Positions 36,285 to 47,017 of a stretch of 64,000 bases of DNA are shown here, in pieces (position 1 is the stretch's first letter; every line of letters begins with the position of its first letter). The DNA comes from Mactra quadrangularis (taxonomy: Eukaryota > Mollusca > Bivalvia > Venerida > Mactridae), in NCBI GenBank assembly GCA_025267735.1, contig CM046298.1, positions 31,657,264 to 31,721,263 of the forward strand, written 5' to 3'. The notes beneath the pieces were generated by a model. That model ran no database searches and was not told the origin of the DNA. It saw nothing but the letters and a program-made list of their open reading frames with translations. The translations under genes and the position numbers were made by a program.

Positions 36285-36545
36285 ATTATACCCCCGCTTC
36301 GAAGAATAGGGGGGTATACTGTTTTACCCTTGTCCGTGCGTGCGTCCGTTACAAAATTTCCGTCGCAGTTTTCTCAGCAACTATAACATGCAGCAGCCTA
36401 ATACTTTGCATATTGCTTCATCCCATAGTCCCATGTGGTGTAAAGCGATTTCATGCTCCTTGCTCATCTACTTCCTGTTTGTCGCATATTTTTAGATTTT
36501 TGCGGGGGTATCACTAGTGAGCATTAGCTCACAGATTTACTTGTT
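36285..36545 (+). mobile_element. Family A element, copy 2
   Basis: Near-identical to 34947-35230, with a shorter 'gtgcgtgcgtccgt' tract. The 5' 'ttatacccccgcttcgaag' and the 3' hairpin plus 'ttacttgtt' are intact. Confidence 0.78.
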
Positions 36546-37508
36546 TATATCAATGCAAAAAAGTGTAAGTCACCTAACTGTTAGCTGAATGTTAGTTTTT
36601 TATCATGCTTGATTCTTGATGCATATACTGTAGTATTGTATGCATTCATTGCAGTTATTTGTGTGAATTATGTGACTTAGTGTGCACCTGTGTCACATAG
36701 GATTAAAAATTAACTTAGATTTATCCATGTTTTATTGTGAAATAAAATACATGTAGATGTATGGGAAAGGTTTTGTGGTTTATTTCATAACAAAACATGG
36801 AAAAATTAAGTTGATTTGTTTCTCATATTGCAAATTATAGAATATGACGATAGCCGCTATTTTGTGTTAAAATAATATGAGTCTTTCTTTGTTATTCTTA
36901 TAATATTTCACCTTTAAAATGTTGATTAACCTTTTCTCATGCTGATAATTATAGTTTTATTGTATGAAATGTAGAAAAATGAAGTTTTTGTATCATATAA
37001 TATATAATGAATGAATTTACTATAAGTGAATTTTGTGAATGAATTGAAGCAATTATTTAAAATTCATATAAGGGATTAGTATAAATGTGTGTATAACTAT
37101 GAAAGTACTGTATGTGAATAACAAAAATGAATACTTTGCGTGAAATTTGTGAATAACAAAAATGAATTTAAGTGAATTTTGTAAATAAATGTTTGTGAAT
37201 GTAAGTGAATTATCTAAATGTTACAAAAGTTTTGTGTTTATAAAAACACCTATTACTCTCATATATGAGTATTCTTGTCTGATATTGGCTTTTTATTCAA
37301 CTTCTGTATAAGGCAATGGTTATGTGACTTTATTCTGTATTCTCTTATTTGCCAAAGATTCATATTTCTATGGAAATAGGGATTGAAGTCAATGATTTAA
37401 ATTTAAAAAAAAAACAAATAGTTTGTCATTGGACAGTAATTTTTAAGAAAAACTCATTTAAATTAGGACCGTCCATCATAAATAGCTGTTGATAAACTGA
37501 TTCATATC
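36546..37508. other. Intergenic AT-rich stretch
   Basis: No gene. Repeated 'gtgaatt(t)' and 'aacaaaaatgaat' words at 37020-37210 form a degenerate short tandem pattern. Confidence 0.35.
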
Positions 37509-37585
37509 GAGGGTTACTTGCAAGACTGTAGTACGTGCATTGCCTTAAGAAGCAAGTTACTATTACAATCTTGCGGGCAACTCTC
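37509..37585. repeat. 75-bp hairpin element, copy 4
   Basis: Arms 'gagggttacttgcaagactg' and 'caatcttgcgggcaactctc', with apex 'caagttacta'. Same subfamily as 8959-9031. Confidence 0.65.
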
Positions 37586-38298
37586 AATATTAATATTAAA
37601 TAACCAACTATAGTATTTTGAAATTGTGGCAGTCCTGTAATATCAAGTTTTTGGAAACTTCATATGTCCTCATAAATGTTATATTGTATAAATGATCTAA
37701 GTATTAACAAGATCTGTCCATTTATTTACATCCATCCATGTACAGATTTTACTATTGTCAGTCAATCAAAGCCATAGAAAGTTAATTATTAGATTGTTAT
37801 CCTTTTCCATCTCTTCTATCTGGCACCTGCCCAGTCTATAATTTTTTATTTCGATTTCAAAAAGTTCTGGCTATTAAAATTACATTTTATGCAGTTAGGT
37901 TTCAATATCAAAATCTATGTTCTTAATTTAGGGACCTTTATTTCAAATTACATAATAAAAGTGTCAAAAATTACATGATTTTTGATTAATCAAAAATCTT
38001 TAAAAATGCCTTTATTGTAGAACTTCACTGCAGTACATTAAAAATAACTGAAACACAACTGTGAAATTTGCTAGATTTCTCTCATGCATTGTTTAATTTA
38101 CGAGTTCACAAATAAAACCTGCTCCAGTTTTATGGATGAAAACCTAATACTTAATTTTCTTTGGCTTTACAATTGTGACTTTCTATTGTAGTGTTTCAAA
38201 GATATGCAATTTTTTTCATTTTGTTTTATTTTAACTGTGTAATGTAAGAATAATTGTCACAAGAAAAAATCTGGTCAATTTTGGGTGGTAAATTAATA
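37586..38298. other. Intergenic stretch, no feature recognised
   Basis: AT-rich with no gene, RNA gene or clear repeat. Confidence 0.3.
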
Positions 38299-38794
38299 CA
38301 GGGCTTGACAAATCCACTACGAATAGAAATTGACTCAGGACATGTTGTTTTTGCAGCACTCATCCTGCAAGACGAGTAAAATTTCTAGCTGAAAATAATC
38401 GAATTTAAAGTTTTAAATACAATGTCTTATCAAAAACACATCAACTTAAGCATATAATGCATATTTCTTCACTTGTAATCTGAAAACATCAATAAGATTG
38501 TTTTCAGTTTGTAGAAATGGCCTTCATAATTATTGTGACCATTTCATTACTTTGCACCCAATGTGCTAATTAAACAGATATACCAGTGATTGCGTCATAT
38601 AACCACAAGTACTATTAATATAGTACTACCAAATACAACAAATAATGTTTGTTACTGCTTCATACAAGTTTACAATTATTTGCATTTTCCCTTAGTGGAG
38701 TACAGGACAAGTACATATTGCACCAGAACAAGTGAAAATTCTTACCTGCTCGTCCTGCAGGACAAGTTGCTTCCAAAACATTTGTCAAGCCCTG
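38299..38794. mobile_element. hAT-like MITE with cagggcttgacaaat ends (496 bp)
   Basis: A perfect 15-bp terminal inverted repeat 'cagggcttgacaaat', with further subterminal inverted words ('cctgcaagacgagtaaaa' against its partner near 38740-38760). No target duplication and no transposase. The frame at 38590-38835 runs across the right end and is not a gene. Confidence 0.75.
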
Positions 38795-39753
38795 TGTATA
38801 GTTTTAATTTAATTAGCGAATATTACTGTAGTTAATAGGTAGACATTGATAGAATAGGGAAAAACAACACATGTAGTCTTTACATTGTTAGTTTTTAATG
38901 GTAAAGTAATTTGATTTATTAATTATCAAGATTCACCAGAAATCCAAACTGACTTCTAAAGAGTGCTGAATTATTATTATATTATTATTGAGTATAATCA
39001 AGACATAATGAATTCTACTGTAGGGTTTTAATAGGTAATAAAAGTATATAAAAAAACTAAAAGTAAATATTTTAACCATTATCCAATACAACTGTTGTAT
39101 TTCAGAGTGCTATATGGTCATAATAAATTTTATCTCTAATAACCACTGTAGCTATGGGTAGTCTTTATTAAAAAAAAAAGATTTCTGACTTTCATTTTTT
39201 TCAGATTCATTAATTTTGATTTCTAGGTAGGCCGATGAAGTCATACATGTTATGTATTAAAAATAAATTTTACTAAAACTTTGAATTAGGTTGGTATCTT
39301 ACAAGAAAATTAAATGAAAGTACCTGTACTATACATGTATTTTGTTTGTAACTACAAATATTTGGCTGTCCATCAAACCCCACCCAAAAATTCGTCTGTT
39401 AGAACCAGAAAACTTACAACTTCTTATTTCATTAACTACATTATATGTACATAATTACATTATAGAAGTATACACTTCACTTTTAAAATTTATATATCAT
39501 AAAATTTGTCTTTTACAATTCATTTTATTAGACTGACATAGTACATTTTGTACTTAATACTTACCATGTACTAGTTACATTATCATTTTAGTTGTAGTTG
39601 TTGACAGAGGAACACCTATATCAAAGCAAATTTTTGCTTTCTTTGGGTATCAAGAAAAACAACGCTAGGACATAGCATCATAGTAGTTATGTTATTTCCT
39701 TATGGCAGCATTGATTCACAATACAAGTAGTTTACTAACAATAATAATAATTG
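38795..39753. other. Intergenic stretch, no gene
   Basis: AT-rich sequence. The frame at 39342-39536 has no recognisable domain. Confidence 0.3.
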
Positions 39754-39828
39754 CCGGTTTAGTGCCAAACGATCGTAACTCACTTCTTAAATTTTCTTGA
39801 GTTACTACCGTTTAGCACTAAACCTAGG
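39754..39828. repeat. 75-bp hairpin element, copy 5
   Basis: Arms 'ccggtttagtgccaaacgat' and 'cgtttagcactaaaccta' with apex 'gtaactcac...tgagttacta'. It belongs to the first subfamily but has its own lower-stem changes. Confidence 0.7.
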
Positions 39829-40258
39829 AATTGTTTTGACCTGATCTAGATTTTATTTAGTACTGCTTGGGATATCCCTGATGCCGGGAGTAACTCCTGC
39901 GTCCCTTGCAGTTATTACAATGTGTTTGACGTTTTGTAGATTTTATATGGTGTGCTTCTGTTTTAACATATTTTAAATTATTGATAACTGAGGCAGATCT
40001 TGAGAATCTGTGTCAAAACAGTGTATCTGAAATTTGTCATAATTCAATGTTTCCATGGAAATTACAGTGTTTGCTTGTAGTTTCCTTGGAAACTAGATCT
40101 TGTGCTGGAAGTTTTATTAATGTTCATATGCAAATTGCTGAATTCATTGCTGACTTTTCTTTGATATCTTATTGTATTATTTTATTCATGCATGTTCTGT
40201 GTTATTGCAGTGTGCTACATTGTTAATGATATATTTCTAGATGTTTATTGTAAATAGG
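39829..40258. other. Intergenic stretch, no gene
   Basis: The frame at 39981-40226 has no recognisable domain and no splice or promoter context. Confidence 0.3.
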
Positions 40259-40348
40259 ATACCAGTCTGTGAATGCTGAATTCTGATTGGTTAATTCTAT
40301 GACTTATTTGAAATTGGACTAATCAGAAGGCTAGCTGTAGACTGGTAC
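40259..40348. mobile_element. Foldback MITE (accagtct...agactggt), copy 2
   Basis: Arms 'accagtctgtgaatgctgaa' and 'ggctagctgtagactggt', with inner 'ctgattggtta' / 'actaatcag'. Same family as 31573-31663. Confidence 0.65.
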
Positions 40349-41144
40349 TCTTTTATTTTAAAATGTTCTTAAAACTTTGATGTATAATGCTTGTGTGAGA
40401 GTGTTTTTTTATTGTTATCCAAGTTAATGATTTTAGTATAATACACAAAACTAATTGTTTGCATTTTGTCATGATTTTATTGGAGAATGGTGGTTTTACC
40501 TGTTATGTTGTAAAATTGTATTTGGATAGAAATAACAAAATAAAGAATGTATACTTGTTTTAGCTTTGTTCTATTTTTTATTTATTCTGAACCTTTTACT
40601 GGTCAAAACTAAGTGTGAAAATTTGACTTTTTCACCTCAACACCATAGGGTTCCTTCACCATTCTTTTAGTTTCATAACTATTAGACTGACAGAGATTCA
40701 ACCTGGCAAAGGTATTCCCTGCATGATTGTCAGTGGTATTTGAAATATGTATTCCAAATAATTTAACATTGACATCTTAGCCAGACATCTGGTTTGCCAG
40801 CTGGCTAGATAAGTTTTTGCTTAGGGAAACAAGCTTGATTTTGGAATTTTGCTGAAAATGCTGTTTTGGTCAACTTGTCAGACTAAAATGTTTGAGAGAG
40901 TAAATGATAATAATAAAGAGATGATCAAGGTTTGATTTCATATAACTTCTCTAATTGAGATAAGTCTCAAGTACATCTTAGGATTCAGGAGTTACAGAAT
41001 TCTTCAAGAATGTAAAGACACCATGTTAAATTAGAAACTGAGACTTACACTCAGTTTTAGAATTTTTGTGGAAGCATTTTTATAACATGTTTATAATTTG
41101 GTGATATAATTTGTTTAATGGAAAGGTAGAATTCATCTTCACAT
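40349..41144. other. Intergenic stretch, no gene
   Basis: AT-rich. An AATAAA lies near 40540, but no nearby coding sequence can be attached to it with confidence. Confidence 0.3.
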
Positions 41145-41290
41145 ATTGTTCATTTTTTCTCAACTGTCAAAACACAAATAATTTCACGGTGACTAAACGC
41201 TCTTTGTCTAACACTTGTGATATTGAAATAGTGTGTAATCATTCACCGTGAAATTATTCCAACTTTGACAGTTGAGAAAAAATGGACAAT
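41145..41290. mobile_element. Foldback MITE with cattttttctcaactgtcaa arms
   Basis: Left arm 41146-41192 and right arm 41243-41290 are reverse complements over more than 40 bp with about six mismatches ('ttctcaactgtcaaa', 'ataatttcacggtga'). Half-copies lie at 15622-15668 and 44651-44698. Confidence 0.75.
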
Positions 41291-41548
41291 ACTATCATCC
41301 AATGTTTTACAAACTAAAAACATTGTATTTGATATGTTGATTGTTGAAGTATATGAATACATGTAGATTCTAGGAAAGTTAGGTTGGTTTCAAGGTATCA
41401 AGAGTGACTGAAAAATGCTGATACAGTAAAGACTACATTCATTAATGCAAAGTCAATTCCTCTCTGAAGAAGAACATTCTGTTTGTTACACCATTAGATT
41501 TAATGGTGCCATAAATGGTGAAAATTTTACTGTACAAATAGGTTATGT

Positions 41549-41918
41549 AAAACAAGTAAATCTGTGAGCTAATGTACACTAGTGATACCCCGCTGTGAGA
41601 AATATGACTATCATAATGTAACTTTCATTTAACAAAATCTAAAACAAGTAAATCTGTGAGCTAATGTACACTAGTGATACCCCGCTGTGAGAAATATGAC
41701 TATCATAATATAACTTTCATTTAACAAAATCTAAAACAAGTAAATCTGTGAGCTAATGTACACTAGTGATACCCCGCTGTGAGAAATATGACTATCATAA
41801 TATAACTTTCATTTAACAAAATCTAAAACAAGTAAATCTGTGAGCTAATGTACACTAGTGATACCCCAGCAGTGAGAAATATGACTATCATAATGTAACT
41901 TTCATTTAACAAAATCTA
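41549..41918 (-). repeat. Tandem array, 4 x 92 bp, of family A 3' ends
   Basis: Four almost identical 92-bp units start at 41551, 41643, 41735 and 41827 ('aacaagtaaatctgtgagct'). Each contains the reverse complement of the family A 3' terminus followed by about 45 bp of other sequence. The terminal hairpin arm is mutated ('gtacac' for 'gctcac') in all units. Confidence 0.85.
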
Positions 41919-42134
41919 AAAATATGCGACAAACAGGAAGTAGATGAGCAAGGAGCATGAAATCGCTTTACACCACATGGGACTATGGGATGAAGCAATA
42001 TGCAAAGTATTAGACTGTTGCATGTTATAGTTGCTGAGAAAACTGCGACGGAAATTTTGTAACGGACGGACACACACACGGACAAGGGTAAAACAGTATA
42101 CCCCCCCCCTCTTCTTCGAAGCGGGGGTGTAATA
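41919..42134 (-). mobile_element. Family A element, copy 3 (minus strand)
   Basis: Reverse complement of the family A body and 5' end ('cgaagcgggggtgtaataa' at the right edge). It is continuous with the 92-bp array, which represents its multiplied 3' end. The frame at 41906-42175 is not coding. Confidence 0.78.
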
Positions 42135-42814
42135 ACTTTAAAACTGAAAGATATTTTTTCTAAATAATATCTCATGAAATCCTAAATAGCTTTAGAAAAC
42201 AAACATGCACCCACCAATATCAATACAATGTAATGTTAACATTATGTTATACTTATAGCTAAGAAATCAATGCATAGATCACAAGACATTGTTTATAATA
42301 CATTAGTATTGACAAATTACTTGTGTCAACTCTAGTCAGAGATATTTAGTTTTCTGGAATAATCCAGACATTATTGTCTGTCTAATGATTCTAGCTATTA
42401 TATAAAATTTATTTATGTTGTTTTGTATTAACATTCTATCTTGTCTTGATAACATTTTGTTATTAGTGCTTTTAAATCACATTGTAGGTTTATTGGCAAA
42501 GTTCTAATGATTTAACATTTTCAAGTACACATTTTCGGGTTTAAAAAGTCACTTATTTTACAAATTCCACCTACACTAAGAAGGTTTTGGTAAAAAGTTA
42601 GTGTTTCTGGTAAGTGCATTGAAAAGTTCTGCAAGTATAAGGGACTTAAATGTAGAAAGTCTGTTTACTGAAAAAAAGTTAAATGTGTTTTTCAACAAGT
42701 TTTACACATACATTTGTATATTGTAGGTGAAAATTGAGCTGAAAAAAATGCAGTTTTAGGAGGAGCCAATTTCAACCAATCCTGGTCCAACTGATTTATA
42801 AACGGGACTATAAT
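42135..42814. other. Intergenic stretch, no gene
   Basis: AT-rich with nothing recognised. Confidence 0.3.
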
Positions 42815-42994
42815 CATGGAGTTATTTTTTTTTAAACTCAGAGCAAATATTTATTTACCTTGAAATTTTCGGTGACATCACATCACCTTCTTCAGCTGAC
42901 TGACTTTGATCACATGACCAGTGAAGGGTCACGTGATATGAAAATTTCAAGGTAAATAAATATTTGCTCTGAGTTGAAGAAAATTAACTCCATG
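42815..42994. mobile_element. Foldback MITE with 55-bp arms
   Basis: 'catggagttattttttttta' and 'actcagagcaaatatttatt' on the left are matched by their reverse complements at 42940-42994. The arms are almost perfect over about 55 bp around a centre of about 60 bp containing 'gtgacatcacatcacc' and 'ggtcacgtgat'. Confidence 0.75.
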
Positions 42995-43874
42995 AACGAT
43001 CCAGAGCAGAGAAACCTCTTTGGACGTAAGGACAATAATCCTCTTAGACCTATGACCTCAGTGATAAGGTTGCTTCATATCTGTGCTACCAACAGTTATC
43101 AGTGAATGATAGTTACTTCTCTTTTTTTGAAAATTCACACTTAAGCCTGTGAATGGTAATTGTCCACTCTGAATCCTCTGCACAAAATATTACTGCAAAT
43201 AACTCAGTTGATGGCTTGATTTATAATTTGTGTGGAGAATTTAGAGTCAACAATCAAAACTGAACAAATGGGGAATTTTTAAAGAAGAGACTAGTCTTGA
43301 GGCTATTTCATGTGATTTATTTATTTTAGATAGAGAAATTGGCAGAAAAACAACTTTTATTGTTTGTTTACCTTCTATGAGTTTGTTGTAAATCATGTGA
43401 CTGCACACTGATAACATGTTGTAAATGATTACCTAAACACGATTTAAAATAAATGAAATCTTTTCCAAGACAAGCCACCAATTTCAACCATTAATTCTGA
43501 TTTCTAGTATTAAATTGTAACATTTAACAATATTTGCAATCAGTAACATGCTGAAACATATTACGTTTAATAATGTCAGGAAGAAATCATTATTTCTGTG
43601 CGTGCAATTACGGTGTGTGTCTGAAATTTCTGTCAGTCTGAAATATTGGCTTCGGAACTATCTGTTTTCTTAAATATCGGTTTTCTGAAATATGGGTTTT
43701 TTAAAGTCTTCAGTTTCCGTGAATAAAAAAACCACTGAACAACACAAGTTCAAGTATCTTTCATGGATGGATTATAATTCTCAGGCAAATTTGAAAGTTA
43801 TAACAGCCAAATGGCATGATCTGTGCCCAGACTTCACTGTCTCTGAAAAAGCATTCTACCAATAGAACATGTTT
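42995..43874. other. Intergenic stretch, no gene
   Basis: AT-rich. 43636-43710 has three 'tgaaat(a)t...ggtttt' style short repeats. No gene. Confidence 0.3.
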
Positions 43875-44210
43875 TTAACTCACTTGTCACACAGTGAGTT
43901 TTTGTGATCGCCATTAATTGTTCGTCGTCAGTCCATCCACATTTGTTTGTGAACACTCTAGTGTTCCCATTTTTAACTCAATTGTCATCAAACTTGGTCA
44001 GGATGCTTGTCTAGTTAATTGCTCAGATGAGTTTGATCATGGGTCACCTTGGGTAAAAAACTAGATAGCACAGCCAAAATATGGAAAAACCTTGTGGACA
44101 CCGTAGAGTCAAAATTGGTTTGAAAGTTTTTTTTTAGTTTTTTTGTCTAATTCATGTATATATCAATGGTACTCAGGTGAGCAATAAAGGGCCATCATGG
44201 CCCTCTTGTT
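43875..44210 (+). mobile_element. Family C element ending ggccctcttgtt
   Basis: Starts 'ttttaactcacttgtcacac' and ends with a perfect hairpin 'agggccatcatggccct' followed by 'cttgtt'. The internal 'tttttaactcaattgtcatc' repeats part of the 5' end. It is non-coding. The 3' end architecture parallels families A and B. Confidence 0.65.
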
Positions 44211-45172
44211 ATAAAAAAGGATTGAGTAGCTGAAAAATATGAACATACAAATTACAAAATGTATAAAAATATTTTGTTTTATTAAGGACAAGGCACATAG
44301 ATATCATAAACAAAACATGCAATTATATGACTAAAGATAAAAAAGTTATTTCACTTGAGCAATAAAACTTTAGTTTAACATCAATAAATTACACAATAGC
44401 AGTTTTTTCTTATTCTAAAGTAAAAGAAAAATGATATAAGAGTGAAACAAAACAATAACATTTGTGGCATACAGACCCTAAGAAAGGAAATATTTTACAT
44501 GCAAATGTAAACTTAAGAAAAAAAGAATATCTATCTATTTTTAGAGTTAAATCAATATTTAAAAGTTCTGTACTTGTAGTTTCCAATGATCTCATCAAAG
44601 TTTGATGATGTCACAGATATAGCAATATTGTGATTGTTAGACAACAAACACAAAGTCGCTGTGAAATAATTCATGTTGTGACAGTTGAGAAAAACAAACT
44701 ATAAAATATTATAAAATGTTTTAGATTTCACTAATGCTTGTAAAATTTTAATATATTCTATAATTCATTATATTGACTGCTATGTTATTTGTTGCATGCA
44801 TATTTCTACAAATTTGTTCTTCTATGGTTTATTACTTTCAAAAACTTGTCTTATATCACATTCATGATTATAAAGATACAACGATCAATAGTCTCATACA
44901 GATATTAAGGGCGTGGCTACAATCTTTTATATATATCTTTTTATATCCTGCATAGAACTCTTCTAAAACAAAACTATGTAATCACTACAGAAAATGTCTC
45001 AAAAAATAGGTGGCTAATAGTTAATTGCATTTTTCACCATGTCATATTTTTAAACTACATGTACATACAAATTATTATATTGTATGGATAATTTAATAAT
45101 TACATGTACACTTTTTTCATATCAAAGAGAGCTAATGAATCATTTTCATTAAAGGTTTAAATGAATAATTTA
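44211..45172. other. Intergenic stretch with one MITE fragment
   Basis: 44651-44698 ('gctgtgaaataattcatg', 'tgacagttgagaaaaac') is a half-copy of the MITE at 41145-41290. The frames at 44410-44598 and 44773-44955 show no domain. Confidence 0.35.
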
Positions 45173-45393
45173 GGCCACAACAAGTTGATCATGTGTTCTA
45201 TGGATTTTTCTGGGGAAAAATGGGGCGAGCAAGCGAAGAAATAAAAATAAAAAAATCTTAATTCAGTTGCTTTATATAGCAGATTAACCAAATTTTGATG
45301 AGCAAGCGTGGAAATTTTAAAAAAATTGTGTAAAAACCGTCAAAATTAAGGTGCGAGCGAATCCATAAAACATATGATCAACTTGTTGAGGCC
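45173..45393 (-). mobile_element. Harbinger-like MITE, copy 2 (221 bp)
   Basis: Same element as 11729-11951 but inverted. Terminal inverted repeats 'ggccacaacaagttgatcat' and 'aacttgttgaggcc' are flanked on both sides by TTA, the target duplication typical of PIF/Harbinger elements. Confidence 0.8.
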
Positions 45394-45611
45394 TTATAAT
45401 TGTAAATGTAATCTATTCAAAATGATTAGCAAATTGATTAACATGATGTAATAAATAAAAATACAGGTGTATCATATTAATGGTATGTAATTCTTTATCA
45501 TGTTTTCAAATATATAATTGATAGCAAAATGGCAATAGGAGAATTCTAACTTGAAATAAAATATCCAATATGTGTCAGAAACTAATTTTTTTTAAATATC
45601 AATTTATGTTA

Positions 45612-46044
45612 GGCCATACCAAATTGGAATTCTGTTAAGCGTCAACTAAAATTTGACAAACCTAGGTACCTATTCACAAAAACACACAACCCGAAAACGA
45701 AAACACAAATATGTTTACGACAAAAACAATGCATAATATATATTTTTTCAATGGAATAACATCCATATAATATGAAACAATGGTCTGAATTAAATATAAA
45801 ATGACTAGAGGTTTTTTTTACGTAAAATATATTTTGTATTAATAATGCGGTTATGATAAATTGCTTATGATGAATAACGTCGTTGCCGAACACAATTTTC
45901 CCTGAATTAAATTGTCGTATAGAATCCCCGAACATCGGAATTATTAAAGAAAATTTTACCAACAATTTTGTTTTTTATTTTGATTCAGGACTCTAAAACC
46001 TAAGCGCACGCGGACGCTTAACAAAATTCCGATATGGCATGGCC
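45612..46044. mobile_element. Harbinger-like element with ggccatacc ends (433 bp)
   Basis: Terminal repeats of about 34 bp ('ggccataccaaattggaatt', then 'ctgttaagcgtc') are inverted at 46009-46044 and flanked by TTA on both sides (45609-45611, 46045-46047). The minus-strand frame at 45642-45965 (107 codons) lies wholly inside and shows no transposase motif. The element lies immediately 3' of the HSF-like gene. Confidence 0.78.
45974..45979 (-). terminator. Candidate polyadenylation signal for HSF-like gene
   Basis: AATAAA on the minus strand, 135 bp beyond the stop at 46114. It lies inside the Harbinger-like element, so the insertion may provide the transcript end. Confidence 0.4.
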
Positions 46045-46113
46045 TTATCAATCAGGCCACATCTTCAAATACCTACATGAGACTAGTGATCAATGTAGTC
46101 TTATAGTAGAAAA

Positions 46114-47017
46114 TTAAATATCACAAGATTTATTATTGTCAATATCACTGGTAATGACAACTTCCTCAAGACAATCAATTACTTGAATGTTTTCAGGTAT
46201 TTCTCCAAATAAATGTACATAGTTACTTATTGAGGAACAACATTTACAAAATCCACAAGGTGTCGTTATTTCATTCACAACTTGAGGTGAACGTACTGGC
46301 ACTGTTTGTACAAGGTCTTTATCCTGATTGTCATAAAGCCACCAATATTCTGTGGATTTTTCAGATGGTTCCTCAGTTTTAGACTTTTTACTATCTTCAA
46401 GTTTTCTAATTTCATTTAACCACTGTTGATATTCTTCCTCGGAGTATTCCTTCTCAGCATAGAGACGCATTATTTCTTCAAAGTTTTTATCCGTTCTTGA
46501 ATCATTAGAATCCACACTTTTACTGCTGTCCATCGATTGATTAGATTGGTTACTGACAATTGATTCAGACATTTTTAAAGGTGTTCTTATAACATATGAA
46601 TTTGGCTTCATTTCAACATCCCCACCACCTCCTAGATCTATATCGTTAGAGGTACATGAACTTGAGTTTTCTGATCGAAATCTTTTCGTTCTTGTTCGAC
46701 TCCGTGAAGAATATCTGCGTCCACTGTCAGCAGGTATGATCAAACTTCCCTCATCGTCAGTATGGTTGTTTGGCGTTCTGAACGATTTTCTTCTTGTTCG
46801 TATTTCCCCCAGTAAGTCCCGCCTTCCATATTTGAAATAAGGATGAGAAAATTCTAACTCGCAATTTTGGTTGACAACTCTATCAAAGCCATACTCTCTG
46901 AAAAGTCTTTTCAGGTTTTGAAATGAAGATATTTGAAGAAATCCTGGATACCATTTCATGACATTATTAACAAAGCTCTCTTCATCAAGGACTGATACGG
47001 AACCATTTCTGTTCCAC
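46114..47017 (-). CDS. HSF-like exon 2
   Basis: The acceptor on the minus strand is a T-rich tract ending CAG at 47018, and the exon completes the Arg codon split by the intron. It holds most of the DNA-binding domain and the whole C-terminal part, with TAA at 46116-46114. The open frame continues upstream to 47172, but that part is intron, since the domain continues in exon 1. Confidence 0.85.

Noticed and set aside
45642..45965. 107-codon minus-strand frame as a gene
   Set aside because: It lies wholly inside a TTA-flanked foldback element and is AT-rich, without a recognisable domain.
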